A stretch of 41,348 bases of DNA, taken from positions 1-41,348 of the forward strand of contig NZ_AONC01000063.1 in NCBI RefSeq assembly GCF_000585215.1. The letters run 5' to 3'. Numbering within the stretch: position 1 is the first letter of the stretch; each line of letters begins with the position of its first letter. A program made the position numbers and the translations under genes. The notes under the pieces are model-generated. The model worked only from the letters and a program-made list of their open reading frames with translations, ran no database searches and had not been told where the DNA came from. Shown here one piece after another: positions 25,257-32,229 of this stretch. The stretch comes from Imhoffiella purpurea (GTDB taxonomy: Bacteria; Pseudomonadota; Gammaproteobacteria; Chromatiales; Chromatiaceae).

Positions 25257-25867
25257 CGTCTCAGCTCTCTCTTAACCTGTCCCCTTCGGTATCTCCTGTC
25301 TCGGCCGCTGCTCCGGTCTGGGCCTTCGGCGGGTCGCGCCAGTTGCCGCCGGCTGGTGCGGCGCTGGCCGCGCGCGCGGCCCTGGCCCTGCTGCGCTCGG
25401 GTGCTGGCCTGGTCGTTGGCTGCTGCGTCGGGGCGGATGCCGCGGCGCTCTCAGCTGCGTGTGGGGCGGGTTTCGCTGGTCGGGTTCAGGTATTGTCCGC
25501 GTTCGGTCCGGTTCCAGGGTCGGGCTGGCCGGCTGGGGCTTGCCCGGCGTCCGCTGTCGCGGAGGTGCGTCGGGCTGGCCAGCTTGGCTCGGCCGTGCGG
25601 CCTTGGTCGGGTGGCGCTGCAGCGGTCGCGCTCTCGGCTCGCTTGGCCGCTCGCACGCGCGCGGTTGCTCGGTCCTGCAATGCGGGCGCGGTTGTCGTGC
25701 TGTCTCCAGGGTCGCGTGGGTCTCTCATCTTGGCGCGTGCCGTGGTGCGTCGTGGGCTGCCCCTGGTGGCGCTTCCGGTGGCCGGAGCCTCGCTGCCGGA
25801 GCTGCCGGGTCAGTGGCGGCCCGCCGGTGGCGCGCTTGCGGGGCTCGGCGCCTATCAGCTGCATTAA
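25250..25867 (+). CDS. SLOG/DprA-like Rossmann-fold protein
   Basis: 205 residues from the GTG at 25,250, chosen for the strong GGAGG 7 bases upstream; a longer in-frame reading overlaps the membrane-protein gene. SLOG-superfamily features: an early FGGSR (26-30), GAGLVVGCCVGADAAAL (51-67) with the Gly-x-Asp-x-x-Ala pattern, and VVVLSPGSRGSLILA (148-162), the characteristic Ser/Gly loop. DprA and Smf proteins with this fold bind single-stranded DNA, whereas other SLOG proteins bind or cleave nucleotides. It lacks the C-terminal winged helix of DprA. Either element DNA handling or a nucleotide-signalling role is possible. Confidence 0.7.
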   Translation: MVTSQLSLNLSPSVSPVSAAAPVWAFGGSRQLPPAGAALAARAALALLRSGAGLVVGCCVGADAAALSAACGAGFAGRVQVLSAFGPVPGSGWPAGACPASAVAEVRRAGQLGSAVRPWSGGAAAVALSARLAARTRAVARSCNAGAVVVLSPGSRGSLILARAVVRRGLPLVALPVAGASLPELPGQWRPAGGALAGLGAYQLH

Positions 25868-25875
25868 TATCACTC

Positions 25876-25925
25876 ATAGGTTATTTTTGTGTAGTAATAT
25901 TTCCTATAGGTTATAAAATATAACC
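25876..25925 (+). promoter_or_regulatory. Second copy of the GGTTATA operator
   Basis: GGTTATAAAATATAACC at 25,909-25,925 differs from the operator at 24,538 by one base, and a half-site ATAGGTTAT occurs at 25,876-25,884. TATAAA at 25,912-25,917 could be a -10, with only a weak -35 (TTGTGT, 25,887). It lies at the end of the SLOG operon, before the small-gene module starting at 26,100, so one regulator probably controls both units. Confidence 0.6.
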
Positions 25926-26099
25926 AAGGATGAGGTTAGACAGGATGTCGCGGACCTCCAGGGTCAAGCCCCTGGATCACGCGCCGGGCTCGTGGCAACC
26001 GCCCCAGAGGCGACCCCCCGGTGAGCTTTCGATGGGTGTGCACATCGGAGCGTCCAGGTCGGGCGCTGCGCTGTGCTCAACCAGAACGGAGATCAGGCG

Positions 26100-26369
26100 A
26101 TGGATGTTTACGCGAGGATTTACGACGCGAAGGACGCGGCTCATCAGCGCTACCTCGATGCCGGCGACACCCGCGAAGCGTTCGAGGACAGGGTCTGCGG
26201 TTCCTTGTACGGACTGACGATCGAGGACGCGGAGAAGGTGCTGCCGGAGCGCTTCAGCGATCGGCTGACCTTGCTGATGGGCGAGGTCGTGGAGGCCGCG
26301 ATGGATGAGCTGGAGAAGCCGGAGCGGCAGAGGGACAAGAAGTTGGCCGCCATTCTGCGCGCGGCCTGA
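26100..26369 (+). CDS. Hypothetical small acidic protein
   Basis: 89 residues starting MDVYARIYDAKDAAHQRYL, with CGGAG 8 bases before the ATG. Highly charged and predicted all-helical. No known domain is recognised. It is the first gene of the plus-strand module behind the second operator, and a 12-bp-stem hairpin follows its stop. The 170 bases between operator and gene contain a 95-codon frame from 25,930 that looks like an out-of-frame shadow. Typical of small accessory proteins on plasmids, phages and ICEs. Confidence 0.65.
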   Translation: MDVYARIYDAKDAAHQRYLDAGDTREAFEDRVCGSLYGLTIEDAEKVLPERFSDRLTLLMGEVVEAAMDELEKPERQRDKKLAAILRAA

Positions 26370-26376
26370 ATGGAAA

Positions 26377-26406
26377 CGGCTGATCAGGTGGCCCCCTGGT
26401 CAGCCG
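26377..26406 (+). terminator. Hairpin after the first small gene
   Basis: CGGCTGATCAGG and CCTGGTCAGCCG form a 12-bp stem with one G-T wobble and a 6-base loop, 8 bp after the stop of the preceding gene. There is no clear T-run, so it may act as an RNA-processing or stability element rather than a terminator. Confidence 0.5.
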
Positions 26407-26446
26407 CTTGGATTCCTCAACATTGCACACGCCGAGGAGATTCCGA

Positions 26447-26659
26447 ATGTATCTCGAAGACCCGGAAGATATCAACACCCTTGATGACGATGACCGCCCC
26501 GTCGATACCTTCGAAGACTGGGCAATGAGCCTAGACGCTTGGCTCGACACTCCCGCCGGTCTGGCGTGGCTCGACGCGCAAGCCGAGGCGTGCTCGATGG
26601 GTCGCGATGCCGAGCTGTACGGCATTCGCCCCGGGCTCGGAGTTCGCCGCCATGGCTGA
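26447..26659 (+). CDS. Hypothetical small acidic protein
   Basis: 70 residues from the ATG at 26,447 preceded by AGGAG at 7 bases; a frame opening at 26,408 lacks such a site. Strongly acidic at the N terminus (MYLEDPEDINTLDDDDRP), with a Trp-rich segment FEDWAMSLDAWLDTPAGLAWL. Acidic, DNA-mimic-like composition is common among small anti-restriction or regulatory proteins of mobile elements, but this is only a compositional resemblance. Its last codons overlap the next gene by 8 bp. Confidence 0.65.
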   Translation: MYLEDPEDINTLDDDDRPVDTFEDWAMSLDAWLDTPAGLAWLDAQAEACSMGRDAELYGIRPGLGVRRHG

Positions 26660-26822
26660 ACGCGCGCTGACTTCCTACCTCATCAGCATCCTCGCGGAAG
26701 CGGTGCCGGAACTGGCTGAAGCAATGGATCATTGGGGCGCCGGTTCGGATGAAGTGCTCGGCATTCTGCGCGAATGCCTAGCCGCCGCAGAGCTAGACCA
26801 ACGCCTCGACAAAGCCGCCTAA
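26652..26822 (+). CDS. Hypothetical small helical protein
   Basis: 56 residues from the ATG at 26,652, which overlaps the upstream gene's stop, indicating translational coupling. Sequence is helical and acidic (ALTSYLISILAEAVPELAEAMDHW). No family recognised. A GC-rich hairpin follows 10 bp after the stop. Confidence 0.6.
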   Translation: MAERALTSYLISILAEAVPELAEAMDHWGAGSDEVLGILRECLAAAELDQRLDKAA

Positions 26823-26832
26823 ACCCACCCAG

Positions 26833-26851
26833 CGCCCGGCCCCGCGCCGGG
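26833..26851 (+). repeat. Recurrent intergenic hairpin, copy 1
   Basis: GCCCGGC-CCCGC-GCCGGGC, a perfect 7-bp stem with a 5-base loop, directly upstream of the GGAGG ribosome-binding site of the gene at 26,866. The same design recurs at 27,293, 28,498, 29,667 and 29,758. This copy lacks a T-run. Confidence 0.7.
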
Positions 26852-26865
26852 CTGGAGGATCGGCA

Positions 26866-27135
26866 ATGAACTATGCGCGCAACGCCCTTGAATCGCTGCG
26901 CGATGCGGGCATCGACGAGTATCAGGCACTCACCGATTCGGAACGGTCGGAGCTCACCGAGCTGCTTGGCGACTGGAACCGGATCGTAGGCAAGGAGAAT
27001 GCACGGCTCGAGGTTGAAGCCGAGGAACAGGCAGCGATCCAACAGCTCGGCCTCGATGACTGGAATCAAGCATGGGTCGATCAGAGAGCCGAGGAGTCAC
27101 GCGCCGAGCGCTGGGACATCCAGGACACCTTCTAA
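26866..27135 (+). CDS. Hypothetical small acidic protein
   Basis: 89 residues starting MNYARNALESLRDAGIDEY, with GGAGG 8 bases upstream of the ATG. Acidic and mostly helical (NARLEVEAEEQAAIQQL), ending ERWDIQDTF. No recognised domain. It lies between two copies of the intergenic hairpin. About 250 bp without a gene follow, containing the terminator-like hairpin at 27,293. Confidence 0.65.
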   Translation: MNYARNALESLRDAGIDEYQALTDSERSELTELLGDWNRIVGKENARLEVEAEEQAAIQQLGLDDWNQAWVDQRAEESRAERWDIQDTF

Positions 27136-27292
27136 TCACCAACCCGCCACGCGCGGACTGCAAGCACTCAACGCAAAGGTCGGGTTGGAAACCCCACGCG
27201 GTCAGAGACACGGAAGGCACGTAGGCGAAAGCTGGGTCATGGAGACCGCCGCGCTGACCCAAGGATGACGAAACCGAAGCGGAACACCATCG

Positions 27293-27316
27293 ACCCGGCC
27301 CTTGTGCCGGGTTTTT
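27293..27316 (+). terminator. Recurrent intergenic hairpin, copy 2, with T-run
   Basis: ACCCGGC-CCTTGT-GCCGGGT followed by TTTTT at 27,312-27,316 has the form of an intrinsic terminator. It is followed by CATTGG, as is the copy at 28,498, showing that flanking bases are also conserved between copies. Confidence 0.7.
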
Positions 27317-27383
27317 CATTGGCGCCGACGCCGCGATGCGCAACTCGCTTGCGCGTCGCGACGTTGGCCAGGAGGCCGCCAGC

Positions 27384-28490
27384 ATGACCGATACCGCCAC
27401 CGGCACCGACCTGGTGCCCCTCGATCTCACCCGGATGCAGCTGGATCCGCTCGTGCTCTTCACCCCGAACGGCCTGGATGACCTGCTCGGCCGCATCGAG
27501 TCGGAGGCTCGAGCCATCGTCCCCGACCTGCGCACGGTCAAGGGCCGCAAGGCGATCGCCAGCACCGCCGCGCGGGTGGCCAAGTCCAAGGTCTATCTCG
27601 ACGATCTGGGCAAGACCTACAACGCCGAGCTGAAGGCCAAGACCAAGGCGGTCGATGCCGAGCGTCGACGCATGCGCGAACACCTCGACGCCTTGCGCGA
27701 CGAGATCCGCCAGCCGCTCACCGACTGGGAGACCGCCGAGGCCGAACGGGTCGAAGGGATCCGCCAGCGCATCGAGAACTTGGGGGCGCCGCTCCCCAAG
27801 GGCTCGGAGGCCATCGCCGCCCGCATCGCCGACCTCGAGGCGACCCCGATCGACGAGAGCTGGCACGAGTTCACCGCCGAAGCAGCCCGCGCCAAGGATG
27901 CGGCACTGATGCAGGCGCGCGCCGCCCGGGTCCTCGCTCAGGCGGCCGAGACCGCCGAACGCGAGCGGTTGGAAGCCGAGGCCCGCGCCGAGCAGGAGCG
28001 CCGGGAGGCGGAGGCACGCGAGCGTCAAGAGCGCGAGAAGCGCATCGCCCGCGAGGCCGCCGAGCGTGCCCGACTCGAAGCCGAGGCCCACGCCAAGGCC
28101 GAGCAGGAGCGTGCCGAGCGCGAACGTCTCGCCGCCGAACAGGCGTGGATCGAGGCCGAACGTCGTGCCGAGGAGGCCGAGCAGCGCCGCCAGCGGGAAG
28201 CGGCCGAGGCCGAACAACGCCGCCAGGAAGCAGAGGCTCGAGCCCGTGAGGAGGCCGCCCTTGCCGAACGGGAGCGGATCGCCGCCGAGCGTCGCGCCGA
28301 GGAGGAGGCGGAGCGCCGCCAGCAGGAGGAGGCCGCGCGGTTGGCCGCCAACCGCGAGCACCGCGCCGCCATCAACCGGGAGGTGTTGACCGCGCTCATG
28401 AGCCACGCCGAACTGTCCGAGGAGTCTGCCCGCCAGGTCGTCACCGCCACCGCACGCGGCGAGATCCCGCACCTGTCCATCCACTACTGA
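27384..28490 (+). CDS. Long coiled-coil protein of phage/plasmid type
   Basis: 368 residues from the ATG at 27,384, preceded by AGGAGG at 9 bases. The N-terminal 110 residues (LFTPNGLDDLLGRIESEARAI...) form a short domain resembling the conserved N terminus of phage proteins found near recombination genes. About residues 190-330 are an uninterrupted Glu/Arg/Ala coiled coil of the type often misannotated as TolA-like. The C terminus is globular (NREVLTALMSHAELSEESARQVV). Its neighbours, an exonuclease and a methyltransferase, suggest a role in element replication or recombination. There is no signal peptide, so it is cytoplasmic. Confidence 0.8.
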   Translation: MTDTATGTDLVPLDLTRMQLDPLVLFTPNGLDDLLGRIESEARAIVPDLRTVKGRKAIASTAARVAKSKVYLDDLGKTYNAELKAKTKAVDAERRRMREHLDALRDEIRQPLTDWETAEAERVEGIRQRIENLGAPLPKGSEAIAARIADLEATPIDESWHEFTAEAARAKDAALMQARAARVLAQAAETAERERLEAEARAEQERREAEARERQEREKRIAREAAERARLEAEAHAKAEQERAERERLAAEQAWIEAERRAEEAEQRRQREAAEAEQRRQEAEARAREEAALAERERIAAERRAEEEAERRQQEEAARLAANREHRAAINREVLTALMSHAELSEESARQVVTATARGEIPHLSIHY

Positions 28491-28497
28491 TCCAGAC

Positions 28498-28521
28498 GCC
28501 CGGCCCCGCGCCGGGCTTTTT
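28498..28521 (+). terminator. Recurrent intergenic hairpin, copy 3, with T-run
   Basis: GCCCGGC-CCCGC-GCCGGGC followed by TTTTT (28,517-28,521), starting 7 bp after the coiled-coil gene's stop. It is then followed by CATTGGAGACC, so the hairpin immediately precedes the next gene's ribosome-binding site. The arrangement suggests attenuation rather than complete termination. Confidence 0.75.
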
Positions 28522-28535
28522 CATTGGAGACCGCC

Positions 28536-28886
28536 ATGACCGATCAAGCCGAGCTGGTCAGCCAGCTACTCACCCAGGTCAGCAACATGCAGCAGCAGAT
28601 GGCCTCGATGCAGCAGCAAAGCCCAGGCGGGGCATTCGCCTCGCCGGCCCCCAAGCCCACCGGCATGTCGGTGCCGGTCAAGCTCGAGGGTCCGGCCGGA
28701 TCCATCCGCTACTACCTGCACCTTCCCGCCGAATGCGCCGCGACCCTGGATACCCAGATCGCCGCGATCGAGGCCCTCGAGCGCTCCGGGATCCCGCTCG
28801 ACACCTGGTCATCGCGCAGCAACAGCGGCGGATACGGCCGCGGCAATGGCGATTACCGCCGTGGATCCTACGGCTACCGCCGTTAA
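28536..28886 (+). CDS. Small protein with Gly/Tyr/Arg-rich tail
   Basis: 116 residues from the ATG at 28,536 (GGAGA upstream). Residues 1-30 form a Gln/Met-rich helix (SQLLTQVSNMQQQMASMQQQ) likely to oligomerise. A central domain (VPVKLEGPAGSIRYYLHLP...) follows, and the last 22 residues are an RGG-like tail (GGYGRGNGDYRRGSYGYRR). Such tails bind nucleic acids non-specifically. A role as a single-stranded nucleic-acid accessory protein next to the exonuclease is plausible but unproven. Confidence 0.7.
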   Translation: MTDQAELVSQLLTQVSNMQQQMASMQQQSPGGAFASPAPKPTGMSVPVKLEGPAGSIRYYLHLPAECAATLDTQIAAIEALERSGIPLDTWSSRSNSGGYGRGNGDYRRGSYGYRR

Positions 28887-28897
28887 GGAGGGGCACC

Positions 28898-29641
28898 ATG
28901 AACGCACCACACACCATCAGCAGCGTCCGTTACTTCGCCCCGCAGGCCGAGGCCGCGCGGTTCGCCTGTCTCGACCTGGAGACTCGGCGCCCAGCCGAAG
29001 ACGACATCCAGGCCGTGCTGGACGCTTGGACCCATCCGTCCAACTGGAAGCTCGAAACCATCGCCCAGAAACGCCAGGAGTTCGAGGAGCGGGTCCGGGA
29101 TAAATCGGCCCTGCTGGATGCGGCCCCGATCGTCTGTTGCGGGATCCAGATCGACGGCGAGGCGTGCGAGTTCCATTCAATGGGGCAGGTTTCGGGACTC
29201 TCCGAGATCGCTGGCTGGACCATCGAGCACTGCGCGACTGAGGCGGAGATGCTCGAGCGCATGCGGGTCTGGCTGGACGAGCGCACGGACCCCGGAACCG
29301 AGCTGGCCGGTCACAACATCCTCGGGTTCGATCTGCCCAAGCTGCGCGGCGCCTATGTCCGCCACGGGCTCGCGCTGCCCGAGTGCCTGCGGGTCCGCGA
29401 CCTGCAACCGGCCTTCGACTCGATGAGGATGTTCCGCTTCTTCTCGCCCGAGCACAAAGACAACCAGTTCCCCTCGCTGGATCTGGTGTGCCATGTCTTC
29501 GGCCTGGAGCCGCCCAAGCAGTTCATCAGCGGCGCGGATGTCCCGGACCTCTACGACGCCGGCCGCTTCGCCGAGATCATCCTCTACAACATCGGCGACG
29601 TGATGACCGAGACCAGCGTCTACCAGCGCATGACCGCCTGA
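28898..29641 (+). CDS. DEDD-family 3'-5' exonuclease (PolB exonuclease-like)
   Basis: 247 residues, ATG at 28,898 with a strong AGGAGGGG. The exonuclease motifs are visible: ExoI CLDLETR (Asp26, Glu28), ExoII GHNILGFDLPKLR (138-150, Asp145) and ExoIII YNIGDVMTET (230-239, Asp234). This matches the family of predicted stand-alone exonucleases resembling the proofreading domain of family-B polymerases. It should degrade single-stranded DNA from the 3' end using two metal ions. An insert of about 40 residues after ExoI (DAWTHPSNW...FEERVRDK) is characteristic of phage-type members. It sits in a replication/recombination gene group. Confidence 0.85.
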   Translation: MNAPHTISSVRYFAPQAEAARFACLDLETRRPAEDDIQAVLDAWTHPSNWKLETIAQKRQEFEERVRDKSALLDAAPIVCCGIQIDGEACEFHSMGQVSGLSEIAGWTIEHCATEAEMLERMRVWLDERTDPGTELAGHNILGFDLPKLRGAYVRHGLALPECLRVRDLQPAFDSMRMFRFFSPEHKDNQFPSLDLVCHVFGLEPPKQFISGADVPDLYDAGRFAEIILYNIGDVMTETSVYQRMTA

Positions 29642-29666
29642 AGGCGCTTCTTCCGCCTCGACGATC

Positions 29667-29690
29667 GCCCGGCCCTGAGCCGGGCTTTTT
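29667..29690 (+). terminator. Recurrent intergenic hairpin, copy 4, with T-run
   Basis: GCCCGGC-CCTGA-GCCGGGC followed by TTTTT (29,686-29,690), 25 bp after the exonuclease stop. Stem bases are identical to copies 1 and 3 while the loop differs. Confidence 0.75.
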
Positions 29691-29757
29691 CGTGGGCGCC
29701 GATTTCAAGAGCCGGCACGCGGCCGAGCCGATGCAAGAAGAGGCCGCAGCACGACCC

Positions 29758-29776
29758 GCCCGGCTTCGCGCCGGGT
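29758..29776 (+). repeat. Recurrent intergenic hairpin, copy 5
   Basis: GCCCGGC-TTCGC-GCCGGGT, 7-bp stem with one G-T end pair and a 5-base loop, upstream of the gene at 29,808. It lacks a T-run. Two copies thus lie in the 166-bp gap between the exonuclease gene and the next gene. Confidence 0.6.
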
Positions 29777-29807
29777 GCCCCTCCACCCTGCGAACGGAGT
29801 CCCAACC

Positions 29808-30107
29808 ATGCGAGCTCACATCCGGATCGAGGCCGGTGATCCCATCGCGCGCGCTCAGATCGCCGCCATGCTGCGGGTGACCGCCGACCTCCTCGAGACG
29901 GCATCCTCCGACAGCCCCGCCGAGCGCGGCGGCCATGCGGCTCTGCTGCTCCTCGAGGAGGCGCCCGCGCTGGACGAGGGCAGCGCCGCACAGGCGCGGC
30001 TGCAATCCCTGGCCGCGTCGCGGGGCATCTCGGTGGCTCAGCTCGTCGATGAGGCGCGCACCTGGATCGCGCAGCATTCGAACGCCCTCGGAGAACCCTC
30101 ATGCTGA
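29808..30107 (+). CDS. Hypothetical protein upstream of the second methyltransferase
   Basis: 99 residues starting MRAHIRIEAGDPIARAQ, with GGAG 8 bases upstream. The last third (ASRGISVAQLVDEARTWIAQHS) resembles a ribbon-helix-helix or small helical DNA-binding tail, but the match is weak. Its stop overlaps the ATG of the methyltransferase gene by 7 bp, so the two are translationally coupled. Function unknown. Confidence 0.65.
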   Translation: MRAHIRIEAGDPIARAQIAAMLRVTADLLETASSDSPAERGGHAALLLLEEAPALDEGSAAQARLQSLAASRGISVAQLVDEARTWIAQHSNALGEPSC

Positions 30108-31774
30108 TCGACATTCGCCATTTCCACCTGTTCTGCGGATTGGGAGGCGGGGCCGCTGGCTTCAATCGCGGACAGGCCCGGGTCGGCTCGCTGACGGCCC
30201 GCTTCCGCTGTCTGGGTGGGATCGACTCCGACCCCGCCGCTGTGCGCGACTTCAGCCGGCTCGCCGGTGTTCCCGGAACCTGCCTGGACCTCTTCGACCG
30301 CGACCAGTACCACGACTGGCACGGCCAGGAGCCGCCGGCCGATTGGCGGGAGGCGACGCCCGAGGATCTGCGCCGCGCCGCGGGCCATGAGGCGCCCGAC
30401 ATCCTCTTCACCTCGCCGCCGTGCAAGGGGTTCTCGGGGCTGCTCTCCGAACGGCTGAGCACCTCCGCGCGCTACGCCGCGCTCAACCGGCTGACCCTGC
30501 GCGGGCTCTGGCTTGCCCTGGAGGCTTGGGCCGACGATCCCCCGGCCTTCATCCTGCTCGAGAACGTGCCCCGCATCGCCAGCCGTGGGGCGCACCTGCT
30601 CGATCAGATCCAGGACCTGCTCGGCCGCTACGGCTACGCCAGCGCCAGGACCACGCACGACTGCGGCACCCTCGGCGGCCTGAGCCAGACGCGGCGGCGC
30701 TTCCTGCTGGTGGCCCGCAATCTCGGCAAAGTGCCCCCGCATCTCTACGAGCCGCCGTATCGGCCGCTGCGAAGCGTTGGCGACACCCTCGGCCGCTGGC
30801 CGCTGCCGGACGCCCCCGAGGCCGGGCCGATGCATGCCTTGCCGGCGCTCCAGTGGCGCACCTGGGTTCGGCTCGCCTTCGTCGAGGCGGGTGGGGACTG
30901 GCGGTCCCTGGCGCGGCTGCGGATCCAGGATGGCGTGCTCGCCGACTATCTGATCGTGCCGGCGATGTGGCGCGGCGGGCTCGGTGTCTGCGCCTGGGGC
31001 CAGGCGGCCGGAACGCTCACGGCCGATGCCAGGCCGAGCAAGGGCGCGTTCGCCGTGGCGGATCCGCGGCGGCCCGAAGGTCGCGCCGAGTTCGGTCAAT
31101 ACGGTGTGCTCCGCTGGGACGAGACCTCGCAGACGGTAACGGGCAAGGCTGCGGTCGGCGCCGGGCGGTTCGCCGTCTCCGATCCGCGCTGCAACTGGAG
31201 CCCCAACGCGCACCGCAACAAGCTCGCGCTCATCCCCTGGGACGGAACCGCCGCCACGGTGACCGGAAGCCGTGGGGCCTACTCGGGCGCCCTGTCGGTG
31301 GCCGATCCCCGCTGCGGCATCCGCGCCGAGAGCCACAGCGCCGCCGGATGCTACGGCGTGGTGTCCTGGGACGATCCCGCCGGAACCGTGATCGGCAGCG
31401 CCCGCCACGACAACGGCCGCTTCAACGTCGCCGATCCCCGGATTCCCGACCCGGGCGAGCCGCTGCGCTGCTGCATCGTCGCCGAGGATGGAACCTGGCA
31501 TCGGCCCTTCACCACGCTCGAGCTGGCCGCCCTTCAGGGTCTCTCCGACCCCGATCAGCCCCTCGTCCTCGATGGCGGCAGCCACGGACGTTGGCGCGAG
31601 CGCATCGGCAACGCGGTTCCGCCGCCGGCTGCGGCGGCCATCGCCAGCGAGATTGGACGCACGCTGCTGCTTGCGCACGCCGGAGAGAGCTTCGCGCTGT
31701 CCGACACGCCGGTGTGGGTGCGCCCGATCGCCACCGCCTGCGCCGTTCGCCAGCGCTGCGACGACATTTCATGA
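30101..31774 (+). CDS. Second DNA (cytosine-5) methyltransferase, with internal repeats
   Basis: 557 residues. Motif I LFCGLGGGAAGF (10-21), motif IV TSPPCKGFS with catalytic Cys108 (PCK instead of the usual PCQ), motif VI LENV (153-156), motif VIII QTRRR (196-200), and C-terminal LELAALQGL / RIGNAVPPP motifs IX-X. Between VIII and IX, where the target-recognition domain normally lies, are four tandem units of about 40 residues. Each resembles TVTG...GxFxVADPR. Expected to methylate cytosine C5; a broad or multi-site specificity is possible. Encoded in the phage/plasmid-like module, it probably protects the element's DNA from host restriction. It overlaps the preceding gene by 7 bp. Confidence 0.88.
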   Translation: MLIDIRHFHLFCGLGGGAAGFNRGQARVGSLTARFRCLGGIDSDPAAVRDFSRLAGVPGTCLDLFDRDQYHDWHGQEPPADWREATPEDLRRAAGHEAPDILFTSPPCKGFSGLLSERLSTSARYAALNRLTLRGLWLALEAWADDPPAFILLENVPRIASRGAHLLDQIQDLLGRYGYASARTTHDCGTLGGLSQTRRRFLLVARNLGKVPPHLYEPPYRPLRSVGDTLGRWPLPDAPEAGPMHALPALQWRTWVRLAFVEAGGDWRSLARLRIQDGVLADYLIVPAMWRGGLGVCAWGQAAGTLTADARPSKGAFAVADPRRPEGRAEFGQYGVLRWDETSQTVTGKAAVGAGRFAVSDPRCNWSPNAHRNKLALIPWDGTAATVTGSRGAYSGALSVADPRCGIRAESHSAAGCYGVVSWDDPAGTVIGSARHDNGRFNVADPRIPDPGEPLRCCIVAEDGTWHRPFTTLELAALQGLSDPDQPLVLDGGSHGRWRERIGNAVPPPAAAAIASEIGRTLLLAHAGESFALSDTPVWVRPIATACAVRQRCDDIS

Positions 31775-31786
31775 ACGGAGGTCACG

Positions 31787-31984
31787 ATGGACGTCACCAC
31801 GACTGAGATCGACGCGAAATTGGATGAGCTTGCAGACATCGGCGCGCACTGGACGCGAAACCGCGCGCGAGGGATCACGCCTGAAGGCATCAAGGGCGCC
31901 ATGCTGATGCTCATCGGCGAGACCATCGATTTGATGCAGCGCGAGGCGCCGCCGCCAGGAACCGACGAGGAGGAAACCGAATGA
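31787..31984 (+). CDS. Hypothetical small acidic protein
   Basis: 65 residues, ATG at 31,787 with CGGAGG 8 bases upstream. Helical and acidic (TEIDAKLDELADIGAHW, ending PPPGTDEEETE). No family recognised. The stop overlaps the next gene's ATG (ATGA), so it is part of the methyltransferase transcription unit. Confidence 0.65.
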   Translation: MDVTTTEIDAKLDELADIGAHWTRNRARGITPEGIKGAMLMLIGETIDLMQREAPPPGTDEEETE

Positions 31985-32229
31985 CGCCCAAGCAGAGAAG
32001 GGCCTTCCAGTCATTAGGGACGGTGCCCGAGCGGGCGGCCTTCCTGCTGGATCTCGGGGTGACGGCGCGGACCAACATCGTGGGGCTCGAGCTGATGGCT
32101 CAGGCCGCTGTCGGTGAGGTGCTGCTGCCGATCATCGCGAGCGATGAGCAGGAAGCGATCAGCAAGGGCGTCGAGTGGCTGAAGGAACGCTTGCAGGAAA
32201 CCAAAAGGGGGAGCGTCGACGATGGGTGA
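31981..32229 (+). CDS. Hypothetical small protein
   Basis: 82 residues from the ATG overlapping the upstream stop by 4 bp. Helical, mixed charge (MTPKQRRAFQSLGTVPERAAFLLD...EAISKGVEWLKERLQETKRG). No recognised domain. Its end overlaps the DUF5131 gene by 8 bp, giving an unbroken chain of coupled genes from 31,787 to 33,241. Confidence 0.65.
   Translation: MTPKQRRAFQSLGTVPERAAFLLDLGVTARTNIVGLELMAQAAVGEVLLPIIASDEQEAISKGVEWLKERLQETKRGSVDDG

Noticed and set aside
25930-26217. 95-codon frame behind the second operator
   Set aside because: It overlaps the better-supported gene at 26,100 in another frame and has shadow-like composition, although an ATG lies close to the operator.
27237-28484. 415-codon open frame opposite the coiled-coil gene
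   Set aside because: A Leu/Gly-rich antisense translation of a repetitive Glu/Arg/Ala coiled coil; no ribosome-binding site.
30038-31678. 546-codon open frame opposite the second methyltransferase
   Set aside because: The plus strand has all C5-methyltransferase motifs, while the antisense frame has none and low-complexity composition.
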